Assembly (NCBI GenBank): GCA_944319925.1
Contig: CALUFQ010000014.1
Location: forward strand, 1 to 61,163
Length of the DNA stretch: 61,163 bases
Direction: 5' to 3'
Source of the DNA: an uncultured Paraprevotella sp.
GTDB taxonomy: Bacteria; Bacteroidota; Bacteroidia; Bacteroidales; Bacteroidaceae
Shown: positions 50,518-57,955 of the stretch, in pieces
Layout: the number at the start of each line of letters is the position of its first letter
Numbering within the stretch: position 1 is the stretch's first letter
The notes under the pieces: model-generated
What the model was told of the DNA's origin: nothing
What the model saw: only the letters and a program-made list of their open reading frames with translations
Database searches by the model: none
Program-made: the position numbers and the translations under genes

Positions 50518-51125
50518 ATCCTTCCATTGACAGGATGACACTTCCGGGTGCGCGTTGACAAATTGCTCATTTCCGCCTTCTGAGATTCGCGTATCCGGCC
50601 GCCGGACCGGGACAGCGCGGAAAAAACGCAGCCACACGCGCCATGCGGGAATCAAAATGTCGCGGAATCCCCTCCAAGCCTGTCCTTTTGACGGAACACG
50701 AGGCACTTCCGGCGCAGAAGTCCGACCGGCGGGAAAGCCCACCGGGGGATTCCGCCGACAAAATGACACGGGAAACGTGTCCGGGAAAAAGTTCCAACGG
50801 GAAAGAAAAACGGCCCCGAAGCCGCCGCGAAAAGATTTCTGTACCGGGATTTTTCCATCCGAGCCCCGAAATAAAAATTCCGAGCCCCGAAAAAAGAATT
50901 CCGGGGCTTGGAATTTCGCGTTCCGGCCCCGAATTTTCTCATCAGGCTGCTCCAAAAAGTGGATGATTCTGACAAAAACTTGCACAAAAGCCCCGTTTTG
51001 TGCAAAAAATCGTGCAAGAATCTGCTATTTGGGCCGGATTGCGCAAAAGTCGCGTCATGAAAATCAGCCAAAACGGCACATTTTGTCTGTTTTTACAAGC
51101 GTTTCATGACATTCTGATTTTTTGG
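50518..51125 (-). repeat. ~600 bp interspersed repeat, copy B (inverted relative to copy A)
   Basis: Reverse-complement match to 19228-19823. It starts at AATCAG(A)ATGTCATGA near 51125 and ends at CATCCTGTCAAT near 50520 on the minus strand. The 13 bp stem seen in copy A has one mismatch here (CCAAGCCCCG against CGGGGCTCGG). The 12 bp inverted repeat around copy A is absent. The stretch 50381-50517 next to it holds no gene I can support. Confidence 0.8.
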
Positions 51126-51134
51126 TCAGCCGAA

Positions 51135-51261
51135 ATTTAGTGGGGGATTTGATAAACTCTGCACGGGGTCGTAACGGCCCTTTTGTTCACCATGCGCGGC
51201 CATAATGGCCGTTTTGTTTGCCATGCGGAGGGTCGTAACGACCGTTTTGTTTGCCATGCGG
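51135..51261 (+). repeat. Second tandem array of palindromic ~33 bp units with a conserved 5' flank
   Basis: A 30 bp flank (TTTAGTGGGG..ATAAA.TCTGC.CGG, shared with 57240-57267) leads into three units: GGGTCG-TAA-CGGCCC (one wobble), CGGCCAT-A-ATGGCCG (51197-51211, same core as 50254-50268) and GGTCG-TAA-CGACC (51231-51243). Spacers are again TTTTGTTTGCCATGCGGA-like. The stretch 51262-51417 after it has no gene. Confidence 0.8.
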
Positions 51262-51417
51262 ATGCCAAAACTGTCTAGGTCGCGATTTATTTTCTTAACC
51301 CCTTAAAAAATGGCAAATATGCCCAATGACGGATACGGAATACAACCGCACATCAATTTTCATTTCCAACAGCTTGCATTATTTCTCCAAATCTATCCGT
51401 ATGTGGGCGAATTTCGC

Positions 51418-51425
51418 TATCTTTA
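51418..51425 (+). promoter_or_regulatory. Putative -7 element of the PL11 lyase gene
   Basis: TATCTTTA followed by CACCG, 27 bp before the ATG at 51453. Confidence 0.45.
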
Positions 51426-51452
51426 CACCGTATTGTCAAATGGATTAACCTA

Positions 51453-54400
51453 ATGGATATCATGAGAAAGAAAATTCTATCTTTGCTTTTGTTGGCGGGG
51501 TGCACACCTTTGGTGTATGCCCAGCGAACGATGGACGTGCTCGATCGGGGGCTGGTGGCAGTCAAGACTGCGGATGGCGTGTTCGCGAGTTGGCGTATCG
51601 ATGGTACGGAGTATTACGATACGCGTTATAATCTCTACCGCGATGGTGTGAAGGTGAATGCAGAACCGTTGGAGGTGTCCAATTTCATGGACTCTGACGG
51701 CACGGGAACATCGACTTACACGGTAAGAGCCGTGGTGCGCGGTGTGGAGCAAGAGGCATGTTCACCAGTTGTGGTGTGGAACAAGCAGTATTTGGAGATT
51801 CCCATGGGACAGGTGTATTCGCGCCGTGGCGCGGACATCACGGGTGACTATATTCTCAATGATGCCACGGCGGCGGACTTGGATGGCGACGGGCAGATGG
51901 AAGTCATCGTGAAGCGCATTTACAACAACGATGGCTTGTTCGACGTGGCCAACGACAGCGCCTATGCGTTTTTCGAGGCCTATAAGCTGGACGGCACGAA
52001 ACTTTGGGCCATTGACGTGGGGCCGAACATGATTAGCAGCGGCCATGTGGAGACGAACATCATTGCCTTCGACTGGGACATGGACGGGAAGGCCGAACTG
52101 GCGATGCGGGCCATGGACGGCACTATCATCTATGATGCCGAAGGGAATCGGCAGGCCACGGTGGGCAACATGACGGCGAACTACCGCAATATGATTTCCC
52201 ATAGTAATAACTTGACTTACGCCACGGCGGGTGCCGAATACCTGTTGTATATGGAGGGAGCCACAGCCAAGCTTTATGGCGAGCCGATGGAGTTTCCCTT
52301 GAAGCGTCTGGAAAGCGGGGAGACAGACATCGACGCGGCTTGGGGAGACGACACCGGACACCGTTCCAACAAGTTCTTCTTCGGCGCACCTTATCTTGAC
52401 GGGAGAAACCCGAGCCTCTTCCTGGCGCGGGGCATTTATACGCGGCATAAGATGATTGCCTACGACATCGACCCGGCGACCCACCAGCTGACGGAGCGTT
52501 GGCGTTGGAACTGCAGCGACGGGGGCAGTCCTTGGTTCGGACAAGGCTACCACAATTATGGCATTGCCGATGTGGACTGGGACGGACGGGACGAGGTTGT
52601 TTACGGTTCGATGGTCATTGACGACAACGGCAAGGGACTCTCCACCACCGGGCTGGGACACGGCGATGCCCAGCATTGCAGCGACTTCGACCCCTACCGT
52701 AAGGGGCAGGAGATTTTTGCCTGCAACGAGAACGCGCAAGGAGCGAACTACCGCGACGCCACCACCAGCCAGATCTACTACATGCACCATTACGGAAAAG
52801 ACTGCGGGCGGGCTATGGCCGGCAACTTCACCGACCGGTATGCGGGAAGCCAGGCCGTGGCACCCGGCATGGGGCTGCTCAGCACCGTGACGGATAGAGT
52901 CCTGAACAGCGGCTCTGAGGGTATTGACGACAATTTCCGGATTTACTGGGACGGCGACCTGTGTTCGGAGACCTTGAACGGGGACGGCACGGAAGGCCCG
53001 GCCGTGGTGCATAAGTTCGGTTCGTGGACACCCATCTTCACGGCTTCTGGCACGAAGCTGAACAACTGGACGAAGAACACGCCAGCCCTCCAGGCCGACC
53101 TTTTCGGCGACTGGCGGGAGGAACTCGTCGTGCGGGCAGCCGATAACCGGTCGCTCCGGATTTATACCACCACGGACGAGACTCCTTGGCGGATTTATAC
53201 CTTGCTGCACGACATGCAGTACCGCCAGGCGGTGGCTTGGCAGATGTGCGGCTACAACCAGCCGCCTCACTTGAGCTACTTCCTGGGGGCGGCCGAGGGC
53301 ATTACGGTGGCTCCGCCCCCGGTGATGACCAACGGGCGTGTGGAGGTGGCGGATGCCATTACGGCAGCGCAGGATGACCTGCATGTGTTGTTGGCCGACC
53401 CGGACGGGGGGACGGTCACGGTGGCCGACGGTGCTTCGCCCTATATCCTGACGGTGAATGCCTTCTCGCATACCGAGGGGCATGACGATAACGACAATAT
53501 CACTACCAGCCGTTCGGAATACGTGCTTCAGGGCGGAAGCTTCAGCGGGGACATGCGCCTGGTGAAGCAGGGCGAAGGTGTGCTGACCTTTGGCGGCACC
53601 CAGGCTTATGCCGGGCCAACCGAGCTGTGGGGTGGTGTGACGAACTTTGACGGTAACTTGCTCAACAGTCGGGTATGGATGAACCGTTTTGCGGAGCTGA
53701 ACGCTTCGGGCGAGTTCGGGAAGGACATCGAGATGGAGTACGGGGCCGTTCTCCGCGTGGGAGGCGAAGGGCAAGGTGCGCTTTCGGCCGACAGTCTGGT
53801 GCTGGACTTCGGCGCGGTGGTGGAGTTCGACCTGTATTCCGAGAACCTGCAGGCCGATGTGCTGACCTTGAAAAGCCGCCTGGTATTGAAGGAATGCGGC
53901 TTGTCGGGTGGCCCCGCTTATCAGATGCCGGTGTTCCGCATGGTGCAGCATCGGCTTGCCGGGGAGGAGCATGTGGCGTATGGAAGATACCACATCATGG
54001 ATGTGCCGGAAATCAAGGGCAGCTTGTCGGAAGTGGTGATTGAAGGCCTCTCCGGATTGTCCGCGCACTTGGAGGCGGAAGGGGAATCCGTTTATTTGGT
54101 GGTGGACGACATGCGTGCTCCGGCTACGGTCTATTGGAACGGGACATCGGGACACAACGTGTGGGACTTGTGGAACGAAGCCAACTTCAGCAACGCGGGG
54201 GAGGCGGACAAGTTCGCGACGGGGGACGAAGTGGTTTTCGATGACGCGGCGGAACAGACCTCTGTGTCGCTGACCGAGGAGGTGAAACCTTCCGACGTGA
54301 TTTTCAAGAATGAGGAGAAAAGCTACGTGTTATCCGGCACCGGTGCCATTTCCGGCGAAACGGGGCTGACGAAGGAGGGTGAAGGCATGCTGACCATCGG

Positions 54401-56006
54401 CACGGCCAACACTTATACGGGCAAGACACTGCTGGCAGGAGGGCAGACGAACATCTCGGCCTTGGCCAACAGTATTACGCCGAGCGGCGCGTTCGGGGCC
54501 TACACCACCGAAAAAGGGAAGCTGGAAATCCGGAACGGTGCCACGCTCCAGAACACCGCTGCCCTGACGAACGGTACGCCGGTCACCATCGGTGAGGGCG
54601 GCGGCACGCTCCAGACGCAGGGGGACTTCACGATGCAGGCGGCGTTCGATGGCGGAGGCGTACTGACCAAAACCGGCGCGGGTGAGCTGGCCATGGCCGC
54701 AGGAGGCAATGTGCTGGACCACGTGGTGCTGAAGGAAGGCACATTGCGGGCCACAGTGGACAACGTGAATTTCGGCGACACCTTGGTCTTTGCCGGGAAC
54801 TCTACCTATGCGGACTGCGACAACATGTATTCTTATAGTTCCAACTCCAACAGCTTCAAGGTGGAGGAAGGTGTGGACGCTTACATGTATCTGGACGGCC
54901 GTTGCACTTATACCGGAAGGCTCTACGGCAAGGGCACGCTGCGGGTGAACGTGCCTTATGTGCGTTCCTACCTGCAAGGCGACTGGTCGGCGTTTGAAGG
55001 GACGCTGGTGGCTTTGAATTCCGGGCAGACTTTCTCTTTCGACAATGGTTACGGTTTGCCCAAAGCCACGCTGGACATCCCTGAAGGTGTGTATGTGGGC
55101 AATTCCGGCAAAGCCTTCGAGATTGGCAAGGTGACGGGGACGGGAACCCTGGGCGGATTGTGCCTTGATTACAAGTCGGGGGCGAATACTTGGAAACTAG
55201 GGTCGCTGAATGAGAATTTCACTTTGTCGGCTAAGGTGGAAGGCGACGGCACCATGTTGGAGAAGGTGGGCACGGGTCGCATGACAGTGAGCGGGACGAA
55301 CGGGTTCACTGGAAGCTGCACGATTTCTGAAGGAATGCTGTGTGTGAATGGGCGTGACGTGGAGAGTGCCATGTTGGGTACGGGGGCACTGACGGTGGAA
55401 GACGGGGCGGTGCTCTACGGGCAGGGACTGTTGGGCAATGTCTCCGTGACGGTGAAACGGGGGGCGATGCTCTATTCCGGCACGCGGGAGACGGCCACTT
55501 CCGGCACGTTGGATTTTTCAGGCCATCGGTTGGCAGTCAATGCGGGTGGCACATTGCGGTTCTACGTGGGTAGCCGGTCGCGGTGTGCGGACTTGAAAGG
55601 CATTTCGAACTTGTCCATGCGTGGGACGTTGAAAGTCGAAGTGCGCGAAGGGCTGGCATTGGAGCCGGGTGATGAGTTTGTACTGTGGGAAGCCGGCCAG
55701 ACGTCTCTGTCCTCGGGATATGTGTTGGACTTGGCCAGTCCCGGAGCAGGGCTGGAATGGGACACGTCGGATTTGGAGCAAGGACGGTTGCGTGTGGCGA
55801 CGGGAACGGACATCGCCTCGGTGCCGCTGGATGAAGAAGTGGTTTGCGAAGTTTATACCATGGGAGGCGTGTATGCCGCGCGTTTCGTTTGCATGGAAAG
55901 GGAGATTGTGGAGTGTATGAAAAACCGTGGGCTGCCATGCGGGGTTTATAGCCTGAAAATCAGTAAAGGAAACACTGTGATGGTGTCTAAGGTCACTTTG
56001 GGTTGA
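51453..56006 (+). CDS. Rhamnogalacturonan lyase (PL11) fused to autotransporter-type beta repeats and a sorting tail
   Basis: A 1517-residue secreted pectinase. The signal peptide ends at VYAQ (start at 51453, or 51462 with MRKKIL). Residues ~25-620 match polysaccharide lyase family 11: MDVLDRGLVAVKTADGVFASW, NLYRDG, the DLDGDGQMEVIVKR calcium-type motif, ALQADLFGDWREELVVRA and TLLHDMQYRQAVAWQ. It should cleave rhamnogalacturonan I. Residues ~690-1310 carry at least four autotransporter-associated strand repeats of the type KxGxGxLTxxGxNxYTGxTxxxxG (near 713, 985, 1072 and 1271). The last ~60 residues (VYTMGGVYAARF..GLPCGVYSLKISKGNTVMVSKVTL) fit a type IX (Por) sorting domain. No translocator barrel is present. 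No SusCD partner is adjacent. Confidence 0.88.
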   Translation: MDIMRKKILSLLLLAGCTPLVYAQRTMDVLDRGLVAVKTADGVFASWRIDGTEYYDTRYNLYRDGVKVNAEPLEVSNFMDSDGTGTSTYTVRAVVRGVEQEACSPVVVWNKQYLEIPMGQVYSRRGADITGDYILNDATAADLDGDGQMEVIVKRIYNNDGLFDVANDSAYAFFEAYKLDGTKLWAIDVGPNMISSGHVETNIIAFDWDMDGKAELAMRAMDGTIIYDAEGNRQATVGNMTANYRNMISHSNNLTYATAGAEYLLYMEGATAKLYGEPMEFPLKRLESGETDIDAAWGDDTGHRSNKFFFGAPYLDGRNPSLFLARGIYTRHKMIAYDIDPATHQLTERWRWNCSDGGSPWFGQGYHNYGIADVDWDGRDEVVYGSMVIDDNGKGLSTTGLGHGDAQHCSDFDPYRKGQEIFACNENAQGANYRDATTSQIYYMHHYGKDCGRAMAGNFTDRYAGSQAVAPGMGLLSTVTDRVLNSGSEGIDDNFRIYWDGDLCSETLNGDGTEGPAVVHKFGSWTPIFTASGTKLNNWTKNTPALQADLFGDWREELVVRAADNRSLRIYTTTDETPWRIYTLLHDMQYRQAVAWQMCGYNQPPHLSYFLGAAEGITVAPPPVMTNGRVEVADAITAAQDDLHVLLADPDGGTVTVADGASPYILTVNAFSHTEGHDDNDNITTSRSEYVLQGGSFSGDMRLVKQGEGVLTFGGTQAYAGPTELWGGVTNFDGNLLNSRVWMNRFAELNASGEFGKDIEMEYGAVLRVGGEGQGALSADSLVLDFGAVVEFDLYSENLQADVLTLKSRLVLKECGLSGGPAYQMPVFRMVQHRLAGEEHVAYGRYHIMDVPEIKGSLSEVVIEGLSGLSAHLEAEGESVYLVVDDMRAPATVYWNGTSGHNVWDLWNEANFSNAGEADKFATGDEVVFDDAAEQTSVSLTEEVKPSDVIFKNEEKSYVLSGTGAISGETGLTKEGEGMLTIGTANTYTGKTLLAGGQTNISALANSITPSGAFGAYTTEKGKLEIRNGATLQNTAALTNGTPVTIGEGGGTLQTQGDFTMQAAFDGGGVLTKTGAGELAMAAGGNVLDHVVLKEGTLRATVDNVNFGDTLVFAGNSTYADCDNMYSYSSNSNSFKVEEGVDAYMYLDGRCTYTGRLYGKGTLRVNVPYVRSYLQGDWSAFEGTLVALNSGQTFSFDNGYGLPKATLDIPEGVYVGNSGKAFEIGKVTGTGTLGGLCLDYKSGANTWKLGSLNENFTLSAKVEGDGTMLEKVGTGRMTVSGTNGFTGSCTISEGMLCVNGRDVESAMLGTGALTVEDGAVLYGQGLLGNVSVTVKRGAMLYSGTRETATSGTLDFSGHRLAVNAGGTLRFYVGSRSRCADLKGISNLSMRGTLKVEVREGLALEPGDEFVLWEAGQTSLSSGYVLDLASPGAGLEWDTSDLEQGRLRVATGTDIASVPLDEEVVCEVYTMGGVYAARFVCMEREIVECMKNRGLPCGVYSLKISKGNTVMVSKVTLG

Positions 56007-56432
56007 GTCGGTCGCTTCCAGGTAAGCATTCGATAAATTACAGGTGTTAAACCTTTCTATACAACAATGGCGGCTGTCACTATGAACCTAATAGTAGCAG
56101 TCGCTATTGCTTTGTTAAACCTATATGTTGTGGTTTGAACTAGTTTCCGGATTCTTCAGATGGTTTGGTTAATGCATTTTCCGGATGTTGCAACTTCCAT
56201 TTTTGCGGAAGCAGGTTCAACAAATTTTCACGAGTAATCTTTTTAAGGCAGTTTATTTTTGGAAGGAAGAACGTGGCTCATGTCGGCATACGGGTGAGTC
56301 TATACAAATTTTAACGCAGAGAGCGCGGATTTGCTCTGTAATAATTCCAAATATGAACTTTTTTATTTGTATCTTTGCCTCGTCCGGAAAGGATAAATAA
56401 GAATCAATACAACCATTTAAAGAAGAAGCGTT
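56007..56432 (+). other. Intergenic region with a hairpin and the rubrerythrin promoter
   Basis: About 425 bp without a gene. A hairpin with a ~13 bp, one-mismatch stem lies at 56070-56104 (GCGGCTGTCACTAT against ATAGTAGCAGTCGC) and may end the lyase transcript, although no T run follows. A -7 motif is at 56370-56377. Confidence 0.45.
56370..56377 (+). promoter_or_regulatory. Putative -7 element of the rubrerythrin gene
   Basis: TATCTTTG followed by CCTCG, 55 bp before the ATG. Confidence 0.6.
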
Positions 56433-57011
56433 ATGGAGAAGAGCATTAAGGGAACGCGCACGGAGAAGAACCTCATGGTGTCTTTTGCCGGTGAGTCGCA
56501 AGCGAGAATGAGATACACTTACTTTGCCAGCGCGGCAAAGAAGGAAGGTTACGAACAGATTGCTGCCATTTTCACGGAGACAGCCGACCAGGAGAAAGAA
56601 CATGCCAAGCGGATGTTCAAGTGGTTGGAGGGAGGTATGGTGGAAATCACGGCCAGTTATCCTGCCGGTGTCATCGGTACCACCATTGAGAACCTGAAAG
56701 CTGCCGCTGCGGGCGAGCATGAGGAATGGGTGGCCGACTATCCCAAATTTGCCGACATTGCCGACGAGGAGGGATTCCCTGCCATTGCCGCCATGTACCG
56801 CATGATTGCCGTGGCCGAAAAGGGCCATGAGGAACGCTATCTGGCTTTGTTGAAGAACCTTGAGGAATTCAAGGTGTTTGTCAAGGATGGCGAGACGGTG
56901 TGGCAGTGCCGCAACTGTGGTTACATCCACGTGGGTAAGGAAGCTCCGCAAATGTGTCCCGCCTGCTTGCATCCGCAGGCATACTTTGAGGTGAAGAAAG
57001 AAAATTATTGA
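56433..57011 (+). CDS. Rubrerythrin
   Basis: A 192-residue non-haem iron protein that removes hydrogen peroxide in anaerobes. The N-terminal ferritin-like domain holds two diiron half-sites: FAGESQARMRYTYFASAA with TADQEKEHAKRMF, and AAAAGEHEEW with AVAEKGHEERY. The C-terminal rubredoxin domain has two Cys-x2-Cys knuckles (WQCRNCGYIH and PQMCPACLHP) for one iron. Full length and all ligands are present. It has its own promoter motif and a following hairpin terminator, so it is probably a single-gene unit. Confidence 0.97.
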   Translation: MEKSIKGTRTEKNLMVSFAGESQARMRYTYFASAAKKEGYEQIAAIFTETADQEKEHAKRMFKWLEGGMVEITASYPAGVIGTTIENLKAAAAGEHEEWVADYPKFADIADEEGFPAIAAMYRMIAVAEKGHEERYLALLKNLEEFKVFVKDGETVWQCRNCGYIHVGKEAPQMCPACLHPQAYFEVKKENY

Positions 57012-57018
57012 TGTTTCC

Positions 57019-57057
57019 GCTGTTTCCCGGGCACGTGATTTTGTGCCGGGAAACAGC
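57019..57057 (+). terminator. Hairpin after the rubrerythrin gene
   Basis: Stem GCTGTTTCCCGG/CCGGGAAACAGC (12 bp) extended by CAC/GTG past a bulged G. There is no T run, so it may act as a 3' stabiliser or a weak terminator. It begins 8 bp after the stop codon. Confidence 0.6.
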
Positions 57058-57243
57058 AATATGTTCCATTGTAAGTTCTGTTCCATATTCGTTTTTAAGG
57101 AACTGCACCAAGGTATTATAAGCGTCAGCCCTTTTTCTTTCTCTTGGAATCACGGTCAACAGTTCTGCCAAACCCACTTTGATACAGAGGTCGGTTTCAA
57201 GAGGATGGCCGGTATGCCTTTCAAGGGGGCGATAGAATTTTAG
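57058..57243 (-). pseudogene. Possible gene fragment, unknown
   Basis: On the minus strand the sequence reads as ordinary protein, LKFYRPLERHTGHPLETDLC then IKVGLAELLTVIPRERKR and ADAYNTLVQFLKNEYGTELT, about 60 residues without a start codon of its own and running into the rubrerythrin hairpin. The composition (helical, amphipathic) suggests the remnant of a real gene cut by the repeat cluster that begins at 57240. I do not recognise the family. Confidence 0.35.
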
Positions 57244-57300
57244 TGGGGACTTAATAAATTCTGCGCGGGGTCGTAACGACCCTTTTGTTTGCCATGCGGA
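57240..57300 (+). repeat. Third site of the palindromic ~33 bp unit with its 5' flank
   Basis: The TTTAGTGGGG..ATAAATTCTGCGCGG flank leads into one unit with the perfect stem GGGTCG-TAA-CGACCC (57268-57282) and the CTTTTGTTTGCCATGCGGA spacer. Confidence 0.8.
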
Positions 57301-57316
57301 TGGCAAAACAGTCCCG

Positions 57317-57367
57317 CCTCGCAGGGGGACGAGCCCCGAAGGGGCGGAGGGGGTCTCACGCCCACGG
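57317..57367 (+). repeat. Hairpin repeat family, type 'GAGCCCCGAAGGGGC', copy 2
   Basis: Almost identical to 50141-50190. Here it directly follows the palindromic unit, whereas at 50 kb it precedes one. Confidence 0.8.
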
Positions 57368-57437
57368 GAACAACACCGGACGCATCTGCGGATAACCTAA
57401 ACGGGTCGGAAAAAGGGGAAAGTCACTCTTGTGCATG

Positions 57438-57488
57438 GGAACCCCTCCGGCCCTGCGGGCCACCTCCCCTTCAAGGCGGAGGAGTTTT
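57438..57488 (-). repeat. Hairpin repeat family, inverted copy with stem GGCCC/GGGCC
   Basis: On the minus strand it reads GGGGAGGTGGCCCGCAGGGC and then CGGAGGGGT. It forms an inverted pair with 57317-57367. The remaining stretch to 57646 has no gene and leads into the small winged-helix gene. Confidence 0.75.
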
Positions 57489-57646
57489 GGCAGAGTCCGA
57501 AATGGTGGGTGGAAATGCTTCCTGTGAGCAGAAGGAGGGTGGAAATACTGAATAAAGTGTAAAAACAACGTCTGTTAGGGAAGTTCTTTGTTGCGGGACG
57601 GATTTTATTCGTTCCTTTGCTACAAATCAACAAAAGAGAAGTATTT

Positions 57647-57856
57647 ATGTTACCAGACGAAAAAACCATCAAATCCCGGAGTGTGAATGTATATAAGACA
57701 CTGGCCCGTTTGTGGCGGTGTACTTTTGCCGAGTTGCAGGCGCAATGCAGGTTAGGCACCACGGAACTTTGCCTGAGCATCGCCAGACTGTTGCAGGAGA
57801 ATAAAATCAGGCAGGAGCGCACGGCGGGCGAGGTGTATTATATGGTGGTCGTATAA
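57647..57856 (+). CDS. Small winged-helix protein (DUF2582-like)
   Basis: A 69-residue protein predicted to form a winged helix: VNVYKTLARLWRCTFAELQA, GTTELCLSIARLLQENKI as the recognition region, and the wing RQERTAGEVYYMVV. It matches the DUF2582 group of tiny winged-helix proteins common in Bacteroidales, whose targets are unknown. The ATG at 57647 is preferred over 57617 because it follows AAGAGAAGT and matches the usual family size. Confidence 0.75.
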   Translation: MLPDEKTIKSRSVNVYKTLARLWRCTFAELQAQCRLGTTELCLSIARLLQENKIRQERTAGEVYYMVVV

Positions 57857-57900
57857 AAGAGGCCGTCCTTTTTCATTGCAAGTGGCGGAAAGCATAAGAA

Positions 57901-57932
57901 CAAGGGGTGCGTCAAACTTGGCGCACCCCTTG
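57901..57932 (-). terminator. Bidirectional-type terminator hairpin
   Basis: An 11 bp perfect stem CAAGGGGTGCG/CGCACCCCTTG between the convergent small winged-helix gene and the GGGtGRT gene. It lies 24 bp after the latter's stop codon and could serve both. Confidence 0.7.
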
Positions 57933-57955
57933 TGGGTTGATTGATGTTGTTGTCT

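Noticed and set aside
50191-51261. Regularly spaced palindromic units considered as a CRISPR array
   Set aside because: The constant part is the spacer-like TTTTGTTTGCCATGCGG and the variable part is palindromic; there are no unique 30-40 bp spacers and no cas genes.
51762-54155. Long open frame (797 codons) antisense to the PL11 lyase gene
   Set aside because: It is a shadow of GC-rich codon use in the lyase gene: the plus frame has clear domains and a signal peptide, while the minus frame has none and no recognisable family.
57289-57555. 88-codon frame through the repeats at 57.3-57.5 kb
   Set aside because: It is composed of the hairpin repeats; similar peptides are a known annotation artefact of such repeats.
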